Shown here one piece after another: positions 27,508 through 37,100 of a DNA stretch of 64,000 nucleotides. How positions within the stretch are numbered: the stretch's first letter is position 1; each line of letters starts with the position of its first letter. The DNA comes from Chitinophagaceae bacterium (lineage in GTDB: Bacteria; Bacteroidota; Bacteroidia; Chitinophagales; Chitinophagaceae), in assembly GCA_016720745.1 (NCBI GenBank), contig JADKKA010000018.1, positions 682,001 to 746,000 of the forward strand, read 5' to 3'. The notes beneath the pieces are model-generated. The model did no database searches. It worked only from the letters and a program-made list of their open reading frames with translations, and was not told the DNA's origin. Both the position numbers and the translations under genes were made by a program.

Positions 27508-27846
27508 ATGAGTATGGAAAAAACTAAACAAATAGATGAAATTTTGTCCGGCCTGGATGGGGTGCAAAGAGCATCTGCCCCGGAATTTTTTTATACCCGG
27601 CTCAAAGCCAGAATGGAAAAAGGTTTTGAACCTGTCACGGCCCGGAAAAGGGTGTTATACCCGGTTTATGCCCTGGCAGCCGTGGTCCTGATCATGTTCA
27701 TCAATGCGGCGGTCCTTGTTACCAAACAAAACGGCACCGGAACGGATACTGCTTCCGTCAATGAAACCGAAACGCTTCAATCCATAGCTGCTGAGTACAA
27801 CATCAATGATGTGAGCAGCCTTTATGAACTAAATGAAGAGCGTTAA
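27508..27846 (+). CDS. Single-pass membrane protein, candidate anti-sigma factor
   Basis: 112 residues from MSMEKTKQIDEIL. The N-terminal ~55 residues are cytosolic (SGLDGVQRASAPEFFYTRLK). One helix lies at about 56-76 (YPVYALAAVVLIMFINAAVL), followed by a short periplasmic tail. Small size, topology and position directly after an ECF sigma gene suggest an anti-sigma factor. No zinc-finger motif is seen, so this is inference from context. Confidence 0.65.
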   Translation: MSMEKTKQIDEILSGLDGVQRASAPEFFYTRLKARMEKGFEPVTARKRVLYPVYALAAVVLIMFINAAVLVTKQNGTGTDTASVNETETLQSIAAEYNINDVSSLYELNEER

Positions 27847-27847
27847 A

Positions 27848-28330
27848 ATGAAAACTACCCGAATCCTGACGATTGCAGTTGTTCTGTTACTGATTACCAA
27901 CCTGGTATTAGTTGCCTTTATGGTAATGGATAAGAAAAAGTCTGGAGAAAAAAGAAACCAGGGCTTTCGTCCTGATGCACCCGAAGTAATGGTGAAAACG
28001 CTGAAGATGACGGATCAGCAGCAGGCGGATTTCAAAAAGATGAAGGAAGAACATTTTAAAATGGTCAAGCCCTATTTTGATTCTGTAAGAGTTGCTAAAA
28101 GAGCCTTTTTTGACCTGGTTAAAAACCCGGCCCTCAACGACAGCCTGATGGAAGTGTATAGTCTCCGTGTTTTTGAAAAGCAATCGATGCTGGATAAGAT
28201 TACCCTGAATCATTTCCGAAATGTCAGGAATATTTTTACGGCAGAACAACAGCCGGGCTATGATTCCCTGCTGAGAAAAATGTGGTCTGGACGGGGTAAG
28301 AAAGACAGCGCTGCTAAGAAAGAAAAATAA
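27848..28330 (+). CDS. Spy/CpxP/CnrX-like periplasmic sensor-chaperone
   Basis: 160 residues from MKTTRILTIAVVLLL. An N-terminal helix (about 5-27) anchors or exports it. The rest is helical and charged (MTDQQQADFKKMKEEHFKMV, IFTAEQQPGYDSLLRKM), the LTxxQ-type pattern of the heavy-metal-sensor/Spy superfamily; no His/Met-rich metal site is obvious. It begins one base after the previous stop. Probably it modulates the anti-sigma factor from the periplasm (inference). Confidence 0.75.
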   Translation: MKTTRILTIAVVLLLITNLVLVAFMVMDKKKSGEKRNQGFRPDAPEVMVKTLKMTDQQQADFKKMKEEHFKMVKPYFDSVRVAKRAFFDLVKNPALNDSLMEVYSLRVFEKQSMLDKITLNHFRNVRNIFTAEQQPGYDSLLRKMWSGRGKKDSAAKKEK

Positions 28331-28338
28331 TTTCAGGC

Positions 28339-30126
28339 CTACCCGTAGATACGCTCCACCGCATCCCGGTATTTTTCCATAATCACTTTTCTCTTCAATG
28401 ATAACTTGGGTGTCATTTCACCTGTGTCTACACTCCATTCATGAGATAATAGCTCAAATTTTTTGACCTGCTCTACATGGTTAAAATATTTATTGAAGCT
28501 TTCCACCAGGTCTTTATACATTTCTATGATCCGTGGCTGCTGAATCATATCCTGAGGGGGCATATTCTCATCAACTCCGTTTTTACGACACCAGTCTTTC
28601 AGATTGGGAAAAGAAGGCACAATCAGGGCGCCCACAAATTTTCTTTCTGAACCTACCAGCATCACCTGTTCAATAAAAGGAGATTCTTTCAGTTTGTTTT
28701 CAATCGGCAGGGGGGCCACATATTTACCACCGCTGGTTTTGAAGAGTTCTTTTTTCCGGTCTGTGATCTTTAGAAAATGATTATCCGTTAACATCCCGAT
28801 ATCACCGGTATGGAACCAGCCATCCGCAGTGAGTACCTCCGCCGTTAAATCGGGTCGCTTGTAATAACCCATCATAATATTGGGTCCGCGACTGAGGATC
28901 TCTCCGTCTTCGGCAATTTTTACTTCCACTTCATCAATCAACGGGCCCACCGATCCAAACATGCGTCCATCTTCCTGGTAACGGTTCACAGAAATAACGG
29001 GAGAGGTTTCTGTTAATCCATAGCCTTCCATGATGGGAATCTTTGCGGCGGTAAAGATGCGGATCAGCCGGACCTGGCAGGCAGCCCCGCCTGTAACAAT
29101 ACATTTCAATTCACCTCCCAGTCCTTCCCGCCATTTACTGAAAACAAGTTTATTGGCCAGGCTCAGCTGGAAATTATACCAGGCCCCCTGGTCTTTATTG
29201 ATCTCGAATTTTTCAGCCAGTCCATGTGCCCAGAAAAAAAGTTTTTTCTTCATCCCGCTCAGCTCATTGCCTTTCTGCATGATCTTATCATATACTTTCT
29301 CCAGTAAACGGGGAACCGTGGTAAACATATTCGGTTTTACTTCCTTGAGATTGTCGCCGATGGTTTCCAGGCTTTCTGCATAGTAAATGGATGTTCCCCT
29401 GAATAAATACAGATAGGTCACCATTCTCTCGAAAATATGATTCAGGGGAAGAAAGCTCAATGAACGCATTTCTTCACCCGGAGGAAAACAGGGGATACAG
29501 GCGAGTACATTGGACAGGATATTACGGTGACTCAGCATTACTCCCTTGGGAGTACCGGTGGTACCGGAGGTATAGATGATGGTAACCGCATCTTCATATT
29601 TAATGGTATCTGCAATAGGTTTGATTTGGGCGATACCTTCCGGGGTGGAGAGGGCTGTTACTTCTTTCCAGTGCCTGCCATTGGCCACATGTTCAAACGT
29701 AAATACTTCTTTCAAAGAAGGCACCCGGTTTTTAATACTCATCACTTTGTGAAAAGTATCCTCATCGTTTACAAAAACAATCTTTACCTGGGCATCATTG
29801 AGTACAAACTCGAGTTCGTTTACATTAATCGTGGGATAGATCGGAGTGAGCAGGGCGCCGATCTGTTGAACGGCCAGATCCAGCATCACCCATTCCGGGC
29901 GATTCTTGGAGAGGATGGCGACCTTATCTCTGCCTTCCACTGACATATCATTGGGGCCAATTCCAAGCGCCAGTAAACCGGCGCTGAGCTGGTTCACGAT
30001 CTCAGCCACTTCTTCCGTGCTGTGCTTTTTCCATTGTCCGGCTGCTTTTCCGGCCAGCATATCGGGCAGGGGTTTTCTGTCGAGATGGTATTGCAGACAA
30101 TCAAATAATCTTCTGGGTTCAGTCAT
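28339..30126 (-). CDS. Long-chain acyl-CoA synthetase (AMP-forming)
   Basis: 595 residues. It activates fatty acids to acyl-CoA via an acyl-adenylate. The P-loop-like YTSGTTGTPKGVMLSH is at about 185-200; GYGLTETSPVISVNRY and ADGWFHTGDIG with ITDRKKELFKTSGGKYV are the other adenylate-forming motifs. No signal peptide; peripheral inner-membrane enzyme. Monocistronic, convergent with the Spy-like gene, eight bases between stops. Confidence 0.95.
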   Translation of the reverse strand: MTEPRRLFDCLQYHLDRKPLPDMLAGKAAGQWKKHSTEEVAEIVNQLSAGLLALGIGPNDMSVEGRDKVAILSKNRPEWVMLDLAVQQIGALLTPIYPTINVNELEFVLNDAQVKIVFVNDEDTFHKVMSIKNRVPSLKEVFTFEHVANGRHWKEVTALSTPEGIAQIKPIADTIKYEDAVTIIYTSGTTGTPKGVMLSHRNILSNVLACIPCFPPGEEMRSLSFLPLNHIFERMVTYLYLFRGTSIYYAESLETIGDNLKEVKPNMFTTVPRLLEKVYDKIMQKGNELSGMKKKLFFWAHGLAEKFEINKDQGAWYNFQLSLANKLVFSKWREGLGGELKCIVTGGAACQVRLIRIFTAAKIPIMEGYGLTETSPVISVNRYQEDGRMFGSVGPLIDEVEVKIAEDGEILSRGPNIMMGYYKRPDLTAEVLTADGWFHTGDIGMLTDNHFLKITDRKKELFKTSGGKYVAPLPIENKLKESPFIEQVMLVGSERKFVGALIVPSFPNLKDWCRKNGVDENMPPQDMIQQPRIIEMYKDLVESFNKYFNHVEQVKKFELLSHEWSVDTGEMTPKLSLKRKVIMEKYRDAVERIYG

Positions 30127-30595
30127 GGCAGTATCGTTATAGCTGTGTAATTTAATAAAGACCGGGCAAACGAAGTAACAGCCAATTTAAGCAAAAATCA
30201 ATCAATAAAAAAGGGGTAGCGGGGAGCAGGAAAGTATATTCTCCGGGGAGCGTCTTTCGGAGGGCCCAATTAATTTTTTCACGCTCGCAGAGTCCTGCAG
30301 ACAAAGTCCGCAAAGGAGCAAAGCACGCAAAGTAAATACACTGAGTTGCTAAAAAAAGCGGTTTAATCCCCCCAGGCAGGAAGGGTAAGAACTTTGAATA
30401 AAGTATTCTTAAATACAGGCTTCCTCACTATGTTCGGAATGACAACTCAATACGAAGGGGGAATAAATACAAGATTTCTCACTTTGTTCGAAATATTTGT
30501 ACCCCGCTGTTAATGTACAATTTTTGCGTAGCAAAATATCTCTGCGAAAGCCTCAGCGTTCTCCCCGCCTCAGCGGTAAATTTTTTTCTCCTAAA
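30127..30595. other. Gene-free stretch with dispersed GCAAAG / CTCTGCG repeats
   Basis: No gene. Contains CGCAAAGGAGCAAAGCACGC (30309-30328) and a CTCTGCG...CAGCGGT word series (30539-30575). Related words recur at 49388-49428, 53259-53352, 61257-61286 and 61788-61816. Confidence 0.5.
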
Positions 30596-31612
30596 TCAGA
30601 GTACCTGGTAGTACTGCCCCTGGGGCATTCTGAAAATCCTGGTCTTTTGAAAGGCGGAGAAGTTATTGTACTCTTCTGTATGTGTTTTAATCCAGTTGTC
30701 GTAGGCAGCAAGGTTTTCTACCGGACCGAAGAGCCAGTGATTATAGGCATCAAATAAACCTTCCGACAATAGCTGCCGGTGAAAGTCGAATAGCCGGAAA
30801 GGATAACGGGTGGCATTACTATTATACCAGTCGAGGATGAAGCGGGTACGTACCATTGTGAGTACATCAATATTCACACCTGCATTCACCAGGGAAGACT
30901 GTTTGCCGATGGTTTCCAGGAAACGTTTGGCAAATTCGCTTTTGTTTTTTTCTTCACCTTTCAGGAGGTCGGTCTCGGTAAACAGTTTTTCTTTATAGCC
31001 CTGGAGTAATTGCTGTTTCATGGCAGCGCCTCTTTCTCCCAGGCTTTCCATATTGATAAAGATTTCACCATAGATCAGGCTCCATACTTTATCCTTTGCA
31101 TAGAAGTAATAATTGGCCGCATTATAATAGTTTCCACTATAGGCGGGATCAACTTTGATGCCTTCTTCCCAGACATTGATAGCGGAAAAATCTTTCATGG
31201 ACCAAAGGAGTTCACCGTACTCACTCAGGAGCGGACCACTTTTGGGAAATTTTTTCAAGCCTCTTTTGTAGACCTTCTCACATTCCTTGGGTTCTTCCAG
31301 TGCTTTGTACACATTGCCGGCAATCTGGTAAGTCACTACATCAGCATCATCCCGGTCGATCAGTACTTTTACCCCATCGAGTGCCTTGGCATAGTCTCTT
31401 TTCAGGTAATAACTCATCACGAGGTCTTTCTGCATTTCCAGGTTGCTCTTATCTTTTTCAAGGGCGCGGATCAGGACCAGAATGGCATTGTCAAAATCGC
31501 CGGTCCGCATGAAGGTCTTTGCCGTTTCATGCATTTTTTTGGGGTCTTCGGGCTGGGCAACAGCCACGAGGGCAAAAAAGACAAAAAACAGCGGGAGCAA
31601 GAATTTATTCAT
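30596..31612 (-). CDS. Secreted TPR-repeat protein
   Basis: 338 residues. A signal peptide ending LVAVAQ (1-19) is followed by about five tetratricopeptide helices pairs (about 30-180: AKTFMRTGDFDNAILVLIRA, VYKRGLKKFPKSGPLLSEYG). The C-terminal ~140 residues are a mostly helical, conserved-looking region (RTRFILDWYNSNATRYPFRL) without a recognised name. Periplasmic scaffold role is likely; the specific partner is unknown. Confidence 0.8.
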   Translation of the reverse strand: MNKFLLPLFFVFFALVAVAQPEDPKKMHETAKTFMRTGDFDNAILVLIRALEKDKSNLEMQKDLVMSYYLKRDYAKALDGVKVLIDRDDADVVTYQIAGNVYKALEEPKECEKVYKRGLKKFPKSGPLLSEYGELLWSMKDFSAINVWEEGIKVDPAYSGNYYNAANYYFYAKDKVWSLIYGEIFINMESLGERGAAMKQQLLQGYKEKLFTETDLLKGEEKNKSEFAKRFLETIGKQSSLVNAGVNIDVLTMVRTRFILDWYNSNATRYPFRLFDFHRQLLSEGLFDAYNHWLFGPVENLAAYDNWIKTHTEEYNNFSAFQKTRIFRMPQGQYYQVL

Positions 31613-31624
31613 AATGCAAATTAA

Positions 31625-31654
31625 AACAGAGACGATGGTATGACCGTCTCTGTT
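31625..31654 (-). terminator. Hairpin after DUF1015/serC operon
   Basis: AACAGAGACG (31625-31634) and CGTCTCTGTT (31645-31654) form a perfect 10-bp stem, 28 bases past the DUF1015 stop, with TTTTAATTT after it on the minus strand. Confidence 0.65.
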
Positions 31655-31681
31655 GCAAAAATAACAAATATTTGGAGGGGC

Positions 31682-32902
31682 TCAGAGTAAATGCGTCAGC
31701 AGCCCGTCTCTCAGTTTAGGTTCAAACCAGGTGCTTTTTGGGGGCATTACATTGCCGCTATCGGCAATATCAAAGAGTTGGTCGATTGTAACGGGAAAAA
31801 GACTGAAAGCCACCTTCATTTCGCCGCTTTTTACCCTTTTTTCCAATTCTCCCAGTCCGCGGATACCGCCGATAAAATCAATTCTTTTATCGGTCCGCTG
31901 GTCTTTAATACCAAGAAGTTTCTCGAGGATATTGTTGGAAAGGATGGTCACATCCAGTACGCCGATCGGATCATTGGTAAATGTTCCGGGCCGGGCCACA
32001 AGGATATACCATTGACCCTGCAGGTACATACCAAATTCATGCAATTGGGCAGGTTTTACCGGTTCCGGACTGAGGGTGATATAAAAATCATCCTGGAGCA
32101 AGGCCAGAAGCTTTTCCGGTTTCAATCCGTTCAGGTCTTTAACCACCCGGTTATAATCCAGGATGGCCAACTGGCTGGAGGGGAAAACTGTGGTGAGAAA
32201 ATAAGCTGCAGCTGCACTGCCCGGTAATTCCTTACTTACTTTGGCAGCGGAGGCGGCGCGATGATGCCCGTCGGCGATATAGGTAAATGGAACCTGGGTT
32301 TCGAATAAACGGGTGATGGAGTTCACCACCAGATCACGATCCACAATCCAGATGGTATGTTGAATTCCATCAGTGGCGGTGAAATCATAGACAGGTTTAT
32401 TGGTATTTTTCCAGCCATTGATGATGGCATTGATCTCCATTACATCCCGGTAGGCGATAAATACATTTCCGGTTTGCGCTTCGATGGTGCGCATATGATC
32501 GATGCGATCTTTTTCTTTTTCGGGCCGGGTAAATTCATGCTTTTTGATAATGTTTTGCTGGTAATCCTGAACGGAGGAAACAGCAACCAGACCGGTTTGG
32601 CTGCGGCCATTCATGATCAGCTGGTAGATATAATAGCAGGGTTTGTTTTCCTGTAACAATACGCCTTCACTGATCAATCGCTGCAGGTTTTGCTTTGCCT
32701 GATCATATACCTGCTGATGATGGGTATCTATGTCTTCCGGCAAATCAATTTCTGATTTGGTAACATGCAGAAAGGAGAGCGGGTTACCGGCTGCTTCTGC
32801 CCTTGCTTCTTCACTGTTCAGTACATCGTAAGGACGGGATGCCAGTTGTCCGGCAATTTCAGGCTGGGGTCTAAGGGCGCGGAATGGTTGGATAGTGGCC
32901 AT
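31682..32902 (-). CDS. DUF1015 family protein
   Basis: 406 residues, cytosolic. N-terminal IQPFRALRPQPEIAGQLASR and RPYDVLNSEEA, the middle block YIADGHHRAASAAKVSKE and the late IGGIRGLGELE are family signatures; the HHR motif recalls HipA/kinase-like folds with unknown chemistry. In this phylum it is usually found with serC and serA, suggesting a role near serine or cofactor metabolism. Here it follows serC directly with a 68-bp gap that holds a dispersed palindrome. serA is not between them. Confidence 0.9.
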   Translation of the reverse strand: MATIQPFRALRPQPEIAGQLASRPYDVLNSEEARAEAAGNPLSFLHVTKSEIDLPEDIDTHHQQVYDQAKQNLQRLISEGVLLQENKPCYYIYQLIMNGRSQTGLVAVSSVQDYQQNIIKKHEFTRPEKEKDRIDHMRTIEAQTGNVFIAYRDVMEINAIINGWKNTNKPVYDFTATDGIQHTIWIVDRDLVVNSITRLFETQVPFTYIADGHHRAASAAKVSKELPGSAAAAYFLTTVFPSSQLAILDYNRVVKDLNGLKPEKLLALLQDDFYITLSPEPVKPAQLHEFGMYLQGQWYILVARPGTFTNDPIGVLDVTILSNNILEKLLGIKDQRTDKRIDFIGGIRGLGELEKRVKSGEMKVAFSLFPVTIDQLFDIADSGNVMPPKSTWFEPKLRDGLLTHLL

Positions 32903-32929
32903 GGTTTTATTGACAATTGAAAGTTGAAA

Positions 32930-32947
32930 TCCCGATAGCTATCGGGA
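32930..32947. repeat. Palindromic dispersed repeat, copy 2
   Basis: TCCCGATAGCTATCGGGA, identical to the copy at 7317-7334, with similar AATTGAAA-type flanks, in the gap between serC and the DUF1015 gene. Confidence 0.75.
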
Positions 32948-32970
32948 GAAAATTGAAAATGATTTTATGT

Positions 32971-34044
32971 TTAGCCTTTTCGGATGGCAAAATCTTTCAT
33001 CAGGTCGGTCAGTACTTTAACGCTTTCAATGGTCAGCGCATTATACATGGATACCCTGAACCCGCCCACACTCCGGTGTCCTTTTACACCGATCATGCCT
33101 GCGGCTTTGCAAAGGTCAAGAAATTCTTTTTCCAAATCAGGCTGGTCCATCACAAATACGGCATTCATTTTACTTCTGGAATCCTTAGCCACCGGTCCTT
33201 TAAAAACGGGCAGGCTGTCCAGTGTTTCGTAAAACAAAGCAGCTTTCTCATCATTTCTTTTTTCGATAGCAGCAACACCACCCTGTGCTTTGAGCCAGCG
33301 AAGGGTTAGTAAAACAACATAGATCGCAAAAACCGGTGGAGTATTCAGCATACTCCCTTCATTAATATGATTACGGTAATCGAGGATAGTGGGGATGGGT
33401 CGTTCGGCTTTACCCAATACATTTTTATTAACCACCACGAGGTTCACACCGGCCGCACCCATATTCTTTTGTGCTCCGGCATAGATGATATCGAATTTGT
33501 TGAAATCCAGCATACGACTCAACACATCACTGCTCATATCTGCAACGAGGGGAACACCACAGTCGTATGGTAAATCATGCCACTGAGTGCCAGCAATCGT
33601 TTCGTTGGTGGTAATATGGAGGTAGGCAGCCGTTGGACTCACACTGATTTGCCGGGGGATATGGAAATACTGATCTTCTTTAGATGAACCGGCAATCTCC
33701 ACATGCCCAAACAGTTTGGCTTCTTTGATGGCTTTATTAGCCCAGGTTCCTGTTTCAGTATAAGCGGCCATCCCGTTTTCCTGGAGCAGGTTCATGGGAA
33801 CCTGCATAAACTGGGTAGTGGCGCCTCCATGTAAAAAAAGCACTTCATGATCATCATCCAGGTTCATCAATTCTTTCACAAGGGCTCTTGCCTCATCCAT
33901 TACCGGTTGAAATAAAGGGGTCCGGTGCCCGATTTCAAGAATAGATAATCCGGTATTGTTGAAATTGAGAATGGACTGGCTGGCAGCTTCAAATACCTCT
34001 TTGGGCAAAATGGAAGGGCCTGCATTGAAATTGTGTAGGGTCAT
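32971..34044 (-). CDS. serC: Phosphoserine aminotransferase
   Basis: 357 residues, normal length. It converts 3-phosphohydroxypyruvate to phosphoserine with glutamate (and serves pyridoxal phosphate synthesis). NFNAGPSILP starts the protein; PLP-binding Lys193 lies in YAGAQKNMGAAG; HGGATTQF and GHRSVGGFRVSMYN are substrate-binding blocks. A good -7 element lies about 36 bases upstream. First gene of a two-gene unit with DUF1015. Confidence 0.97.
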   Translation of the reverse strand: MTLHNFNAGPSILPKEVFEAASQSILNFNNTGLSILEIGHRTPLFQPVMDEARALVKELMNLDDDHEVLFLHGGATTQFMQVPMNLLQENGMAAYTETGTWANKAIKEAKLFGHVEIAGSSKEDQYFHIPRQISVSPTAAYLHITTNETIAGTQWHDLPYDCGVPLVADMSSDVLSRMLDFNKFDIIYAGAQKNMGAAGVNLVVVNKNVLGKAERPIPTILDYRNHINEGSMLNTPPVFAIYVVLLTLRWLKAQGGVAAIEKRNDEKAALFYETLDSLPVFKGPVAKDSRSKMNAVFVMDQPDLEKEFLDLCKAAGMIGVKGHRSVGGFRVSMYNALTIESVKVLTDLMKDFAIRKG

Positions 34045-34079
34045 GATGGGTTATTGATCCGCCATAGGTTTTTGCGCTG

Positions 34080-34087
34080 CAAAAGTA
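34080..34087 (-). promoter_or_regulatory. Bacteroidota -7 element for serC
   Basis: TACTTTTG on the minus strand matches TAnnTTTG, 35 bases before the serC ATG. Confidence 0.5.
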
Positions 34088-34113
34088 CTAAAATACCGAG
34101 GCATAGCGGGAAC

Positions 34114-34142
34114 TAAAAAAAGCCCCGCATCGGGCGGGGCTT
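34114..34142 (-). terminator. Terminator of the large surface-protein gene
   Basis: AAGCCCCGC / GCGGGGCTT perfect stem (34120-34128, 34134-34142) with a seven-A run on the plus side, i.e. T-run on the minus strand, 19 bases after the stop at 34162. Confidence 0.85.
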
Positions 34143-34161
34143 CGGATGATTTAAACCATTC

Positions 34162-37100
34162 TTATTGAACCAGTAATCGCTTTTTGTACTGCGTGCCACC
34201 TACAGTCATCCGGAAAGTATAGATACCGGCTGCCAGTTTTTCCCACTGGTAATTGATGCGGTTCAATCCGGGCTGGCCGGATCCGTCTTCCTGGTGTACC
34301 AATTGACCGATACTGTTGAATAACTCAACCCGGTATTGGGCAGCGCCTTCCGGAATATAGAAATCGAATGTGACCCTGCCGGTAGTTGGAACCGGATAAA
34401 GTTTATTCGTTCCTTCAATATTCATTGTTATCGGATCCGAAACCGGACTCACACAACCGTTTAGCGTAACCTGTACCCGGTAAGTACCATTTGCCACCGG
34501 GCGGTAAATCTGGCTAATCGCACCCGATACGGGATTACTCAGATTGAACCATTGATTACCGGAAGCAGCAGAAGAAATCAGGTTACCGACCGATTGGCTG
34601 ATGGAAGGTTTGGGAGGTACCGGATAAACAATGAGTGTAATAAAATTGCTGGTCGCTGCTAACTGATTTACACAACGGGCACTTGATTCTTCCCTTACAT
34701 TAATGATATCACCATTCGCAGGATTCGGGATGGTAATCGTAGTCAATCCGCTGGTGCCTGCAATCGGGAATCCGTTTCGGTACCAGGTAATCACCGGTGT
34801 TGTGCCGGCATTGGTATTGCTTAAGGTAAAGCTTACGGATTCACCTGCACAGAGTGATGTTTTGGAAGCCGTGATGCTGACAGTATGTGATACAATGGGT
34901 GAAACGGCAACAGTGATACTGTTGGTGGTAATCACAGAAGGACTGGCACAGGATAAACTGCTTGTTTCCTGTGCAGTGATCTGATCACCATTGGCCAATC
35001 CTGAAAGGTTAATCGCCGTTAATCCATTGGTGCCCGGAATCAGTACGCCATTCTTTCTCCATTCAATCTGCGGAGCGGTTCCCGGGTTCAAATTACTCAG
35101 TATAAAACTGGCTGATTGCCCTTCACAGATATTGGCATTGGGTGAACTGATACTGGCCTGATGGGTGAGATTGGTATTAACTGTAATATAATTACTGATT
35201 GTTTTGGTATCTGCGCCTCCGGGAGTTGTTACGGTGAGTGTAACCGCATAAGTTCCCGGAGTAGTATAAGTAACAGTAGGGGAAGTGGCGGTTGAACTGG
35301 CCGGACTACCACCCGGGAAGGTCCAGGCATAAGTGCTGGAGCAGTTCGTGCTGTTATTGGTAAAGATGATACTTTGATTTGCACAGATGGTGACGGTGCT
35401 GGCACTGAAATCTGCTACAGGTATGGTACTGGCGCAACTGGAGGCCAGGGGACTTTCCCATACGCCCCTGCCATAAGTGGCCACCCTGAGTTTGCCTGCT
35501 GCTTTTTGAATTTCCAGTTCGTTGATGGCAACCAATGGCAGGTTGTCGGAATAATTACCCCAACCGGCATCGGATTCCAGTTTGTGATATACGCCGATAT
35601 TCATGCCCACATAAATATTCCGTGGTACCTGGTCATCAACCACCACGGTTCTGGCAATAATCGCCGGAAGATTAGAAGATATATTGGTGAACGTAGCACC
35701 GGCATCTGTGGAAACTAATACCCTGTTGCTCGTGCTGTTGCAGGCGATCCAGATTTTATCAGGATTTGTTGGATCAATCGCAATATCATTAATGGTAGCC
35801 GGTGCTGTTCTGGTTGCCCAGGTAGCTCCATCATTGGTGGTTACATACAATATGCTTCCATTGGATGCATAAATATAATTGGGATTGGAAGGAGATACGG
35901 CCAGGTCTGCCAATGAAGTGCTGATGGTACCTGCCGATAAATTTGTCCAGGTAGAACCGCTATTGGTTGATTTATAAACACCCGTCCAGCCGCCATATAA
36001 AATTGTTTCATTGGTCGGATGGATCCATAGCGGGGTTACCCATTGACCGGAAGAAGGCTGACCGAGTCCACTGTACGTATTTCCGCCGTTCACAGAACGA
36101 TACAATGCCCCGTTCTGACTGGTTCCCCAGATTTTTAAAGGATCTGTCGGACTCACCAGTCCTTCCATACCATCGGCGCCCAGCCAGTCTGCCCAGTTAC
36201 CAGAAGACTGCCTGGTAACAGAACCATTGTCCTGCGCACCACCGGTAATAATATTGGCATTTACCTGAGAGTTGGCGATGCGGTAGAACTGGCGGATGTT
36301 GAGACCGGGAGACAAATCGGTCCAGTTGTCGCCATTATCCGTGCTTTTATAAATACCGCCATCAGACAATGAATACAAAGAACTGTTCACCCAGAAGAGT
36401 CCATGTACATCGGCATGATTATATCCAAGTGAATTCGGCAAAAACCATTCGGTCAATGGTGTGAAGCTGGTTCCTCCGTTGGTAGAGCGCCAGCAGATGA
36501 TACCGGCGATGTATACATCATTCGCATTTACGGGTGAAATATCCATGGCCATATCATATCCTGCCTGTCCGCCTGTACCGGTACCGCTTGATTCATATCC
36601 AAAATAATTGGTACCGCTGGCAGCGTTGCCTACCACGGTAGTGGTAAAATTTAAACCGGCATCAGTGGATTTATACAACCGGCCAAAACTGCTTCCGCTT
36701 GCCTGTACAGCATACACTACATTGGCATTGGCAGGAGATACGGCTACCAGTGTTCTGCCGGTATTGGTAATGCCTTGTGCGGCTCCCACCTGGGTCCATG
36801 ATACCCCATTATCAGTTGAACGGTACACATCTCCGCCTGAAGCATACATGATGTTCAGATCATCGGGTTTAAATTCGATGTCTTCCTTACTGCCAGTATG
36901 TACCTGTGTCCAGTTGGTGCCTGCATTCACAGAACGCCAGATACCATTGGTGGCGGCCACAAAAACAATATTGGTTGCGGAAGGGTGGATCAGGATTTTG
37001 CGAACGGTACCGGAAGGTCCGGCGCCGGTGCTGGTCCAGTTGCTGCCCCCATCAGTTGATTTGATCACACCGGCATTATTGGCTATACCGGCATAAACAA

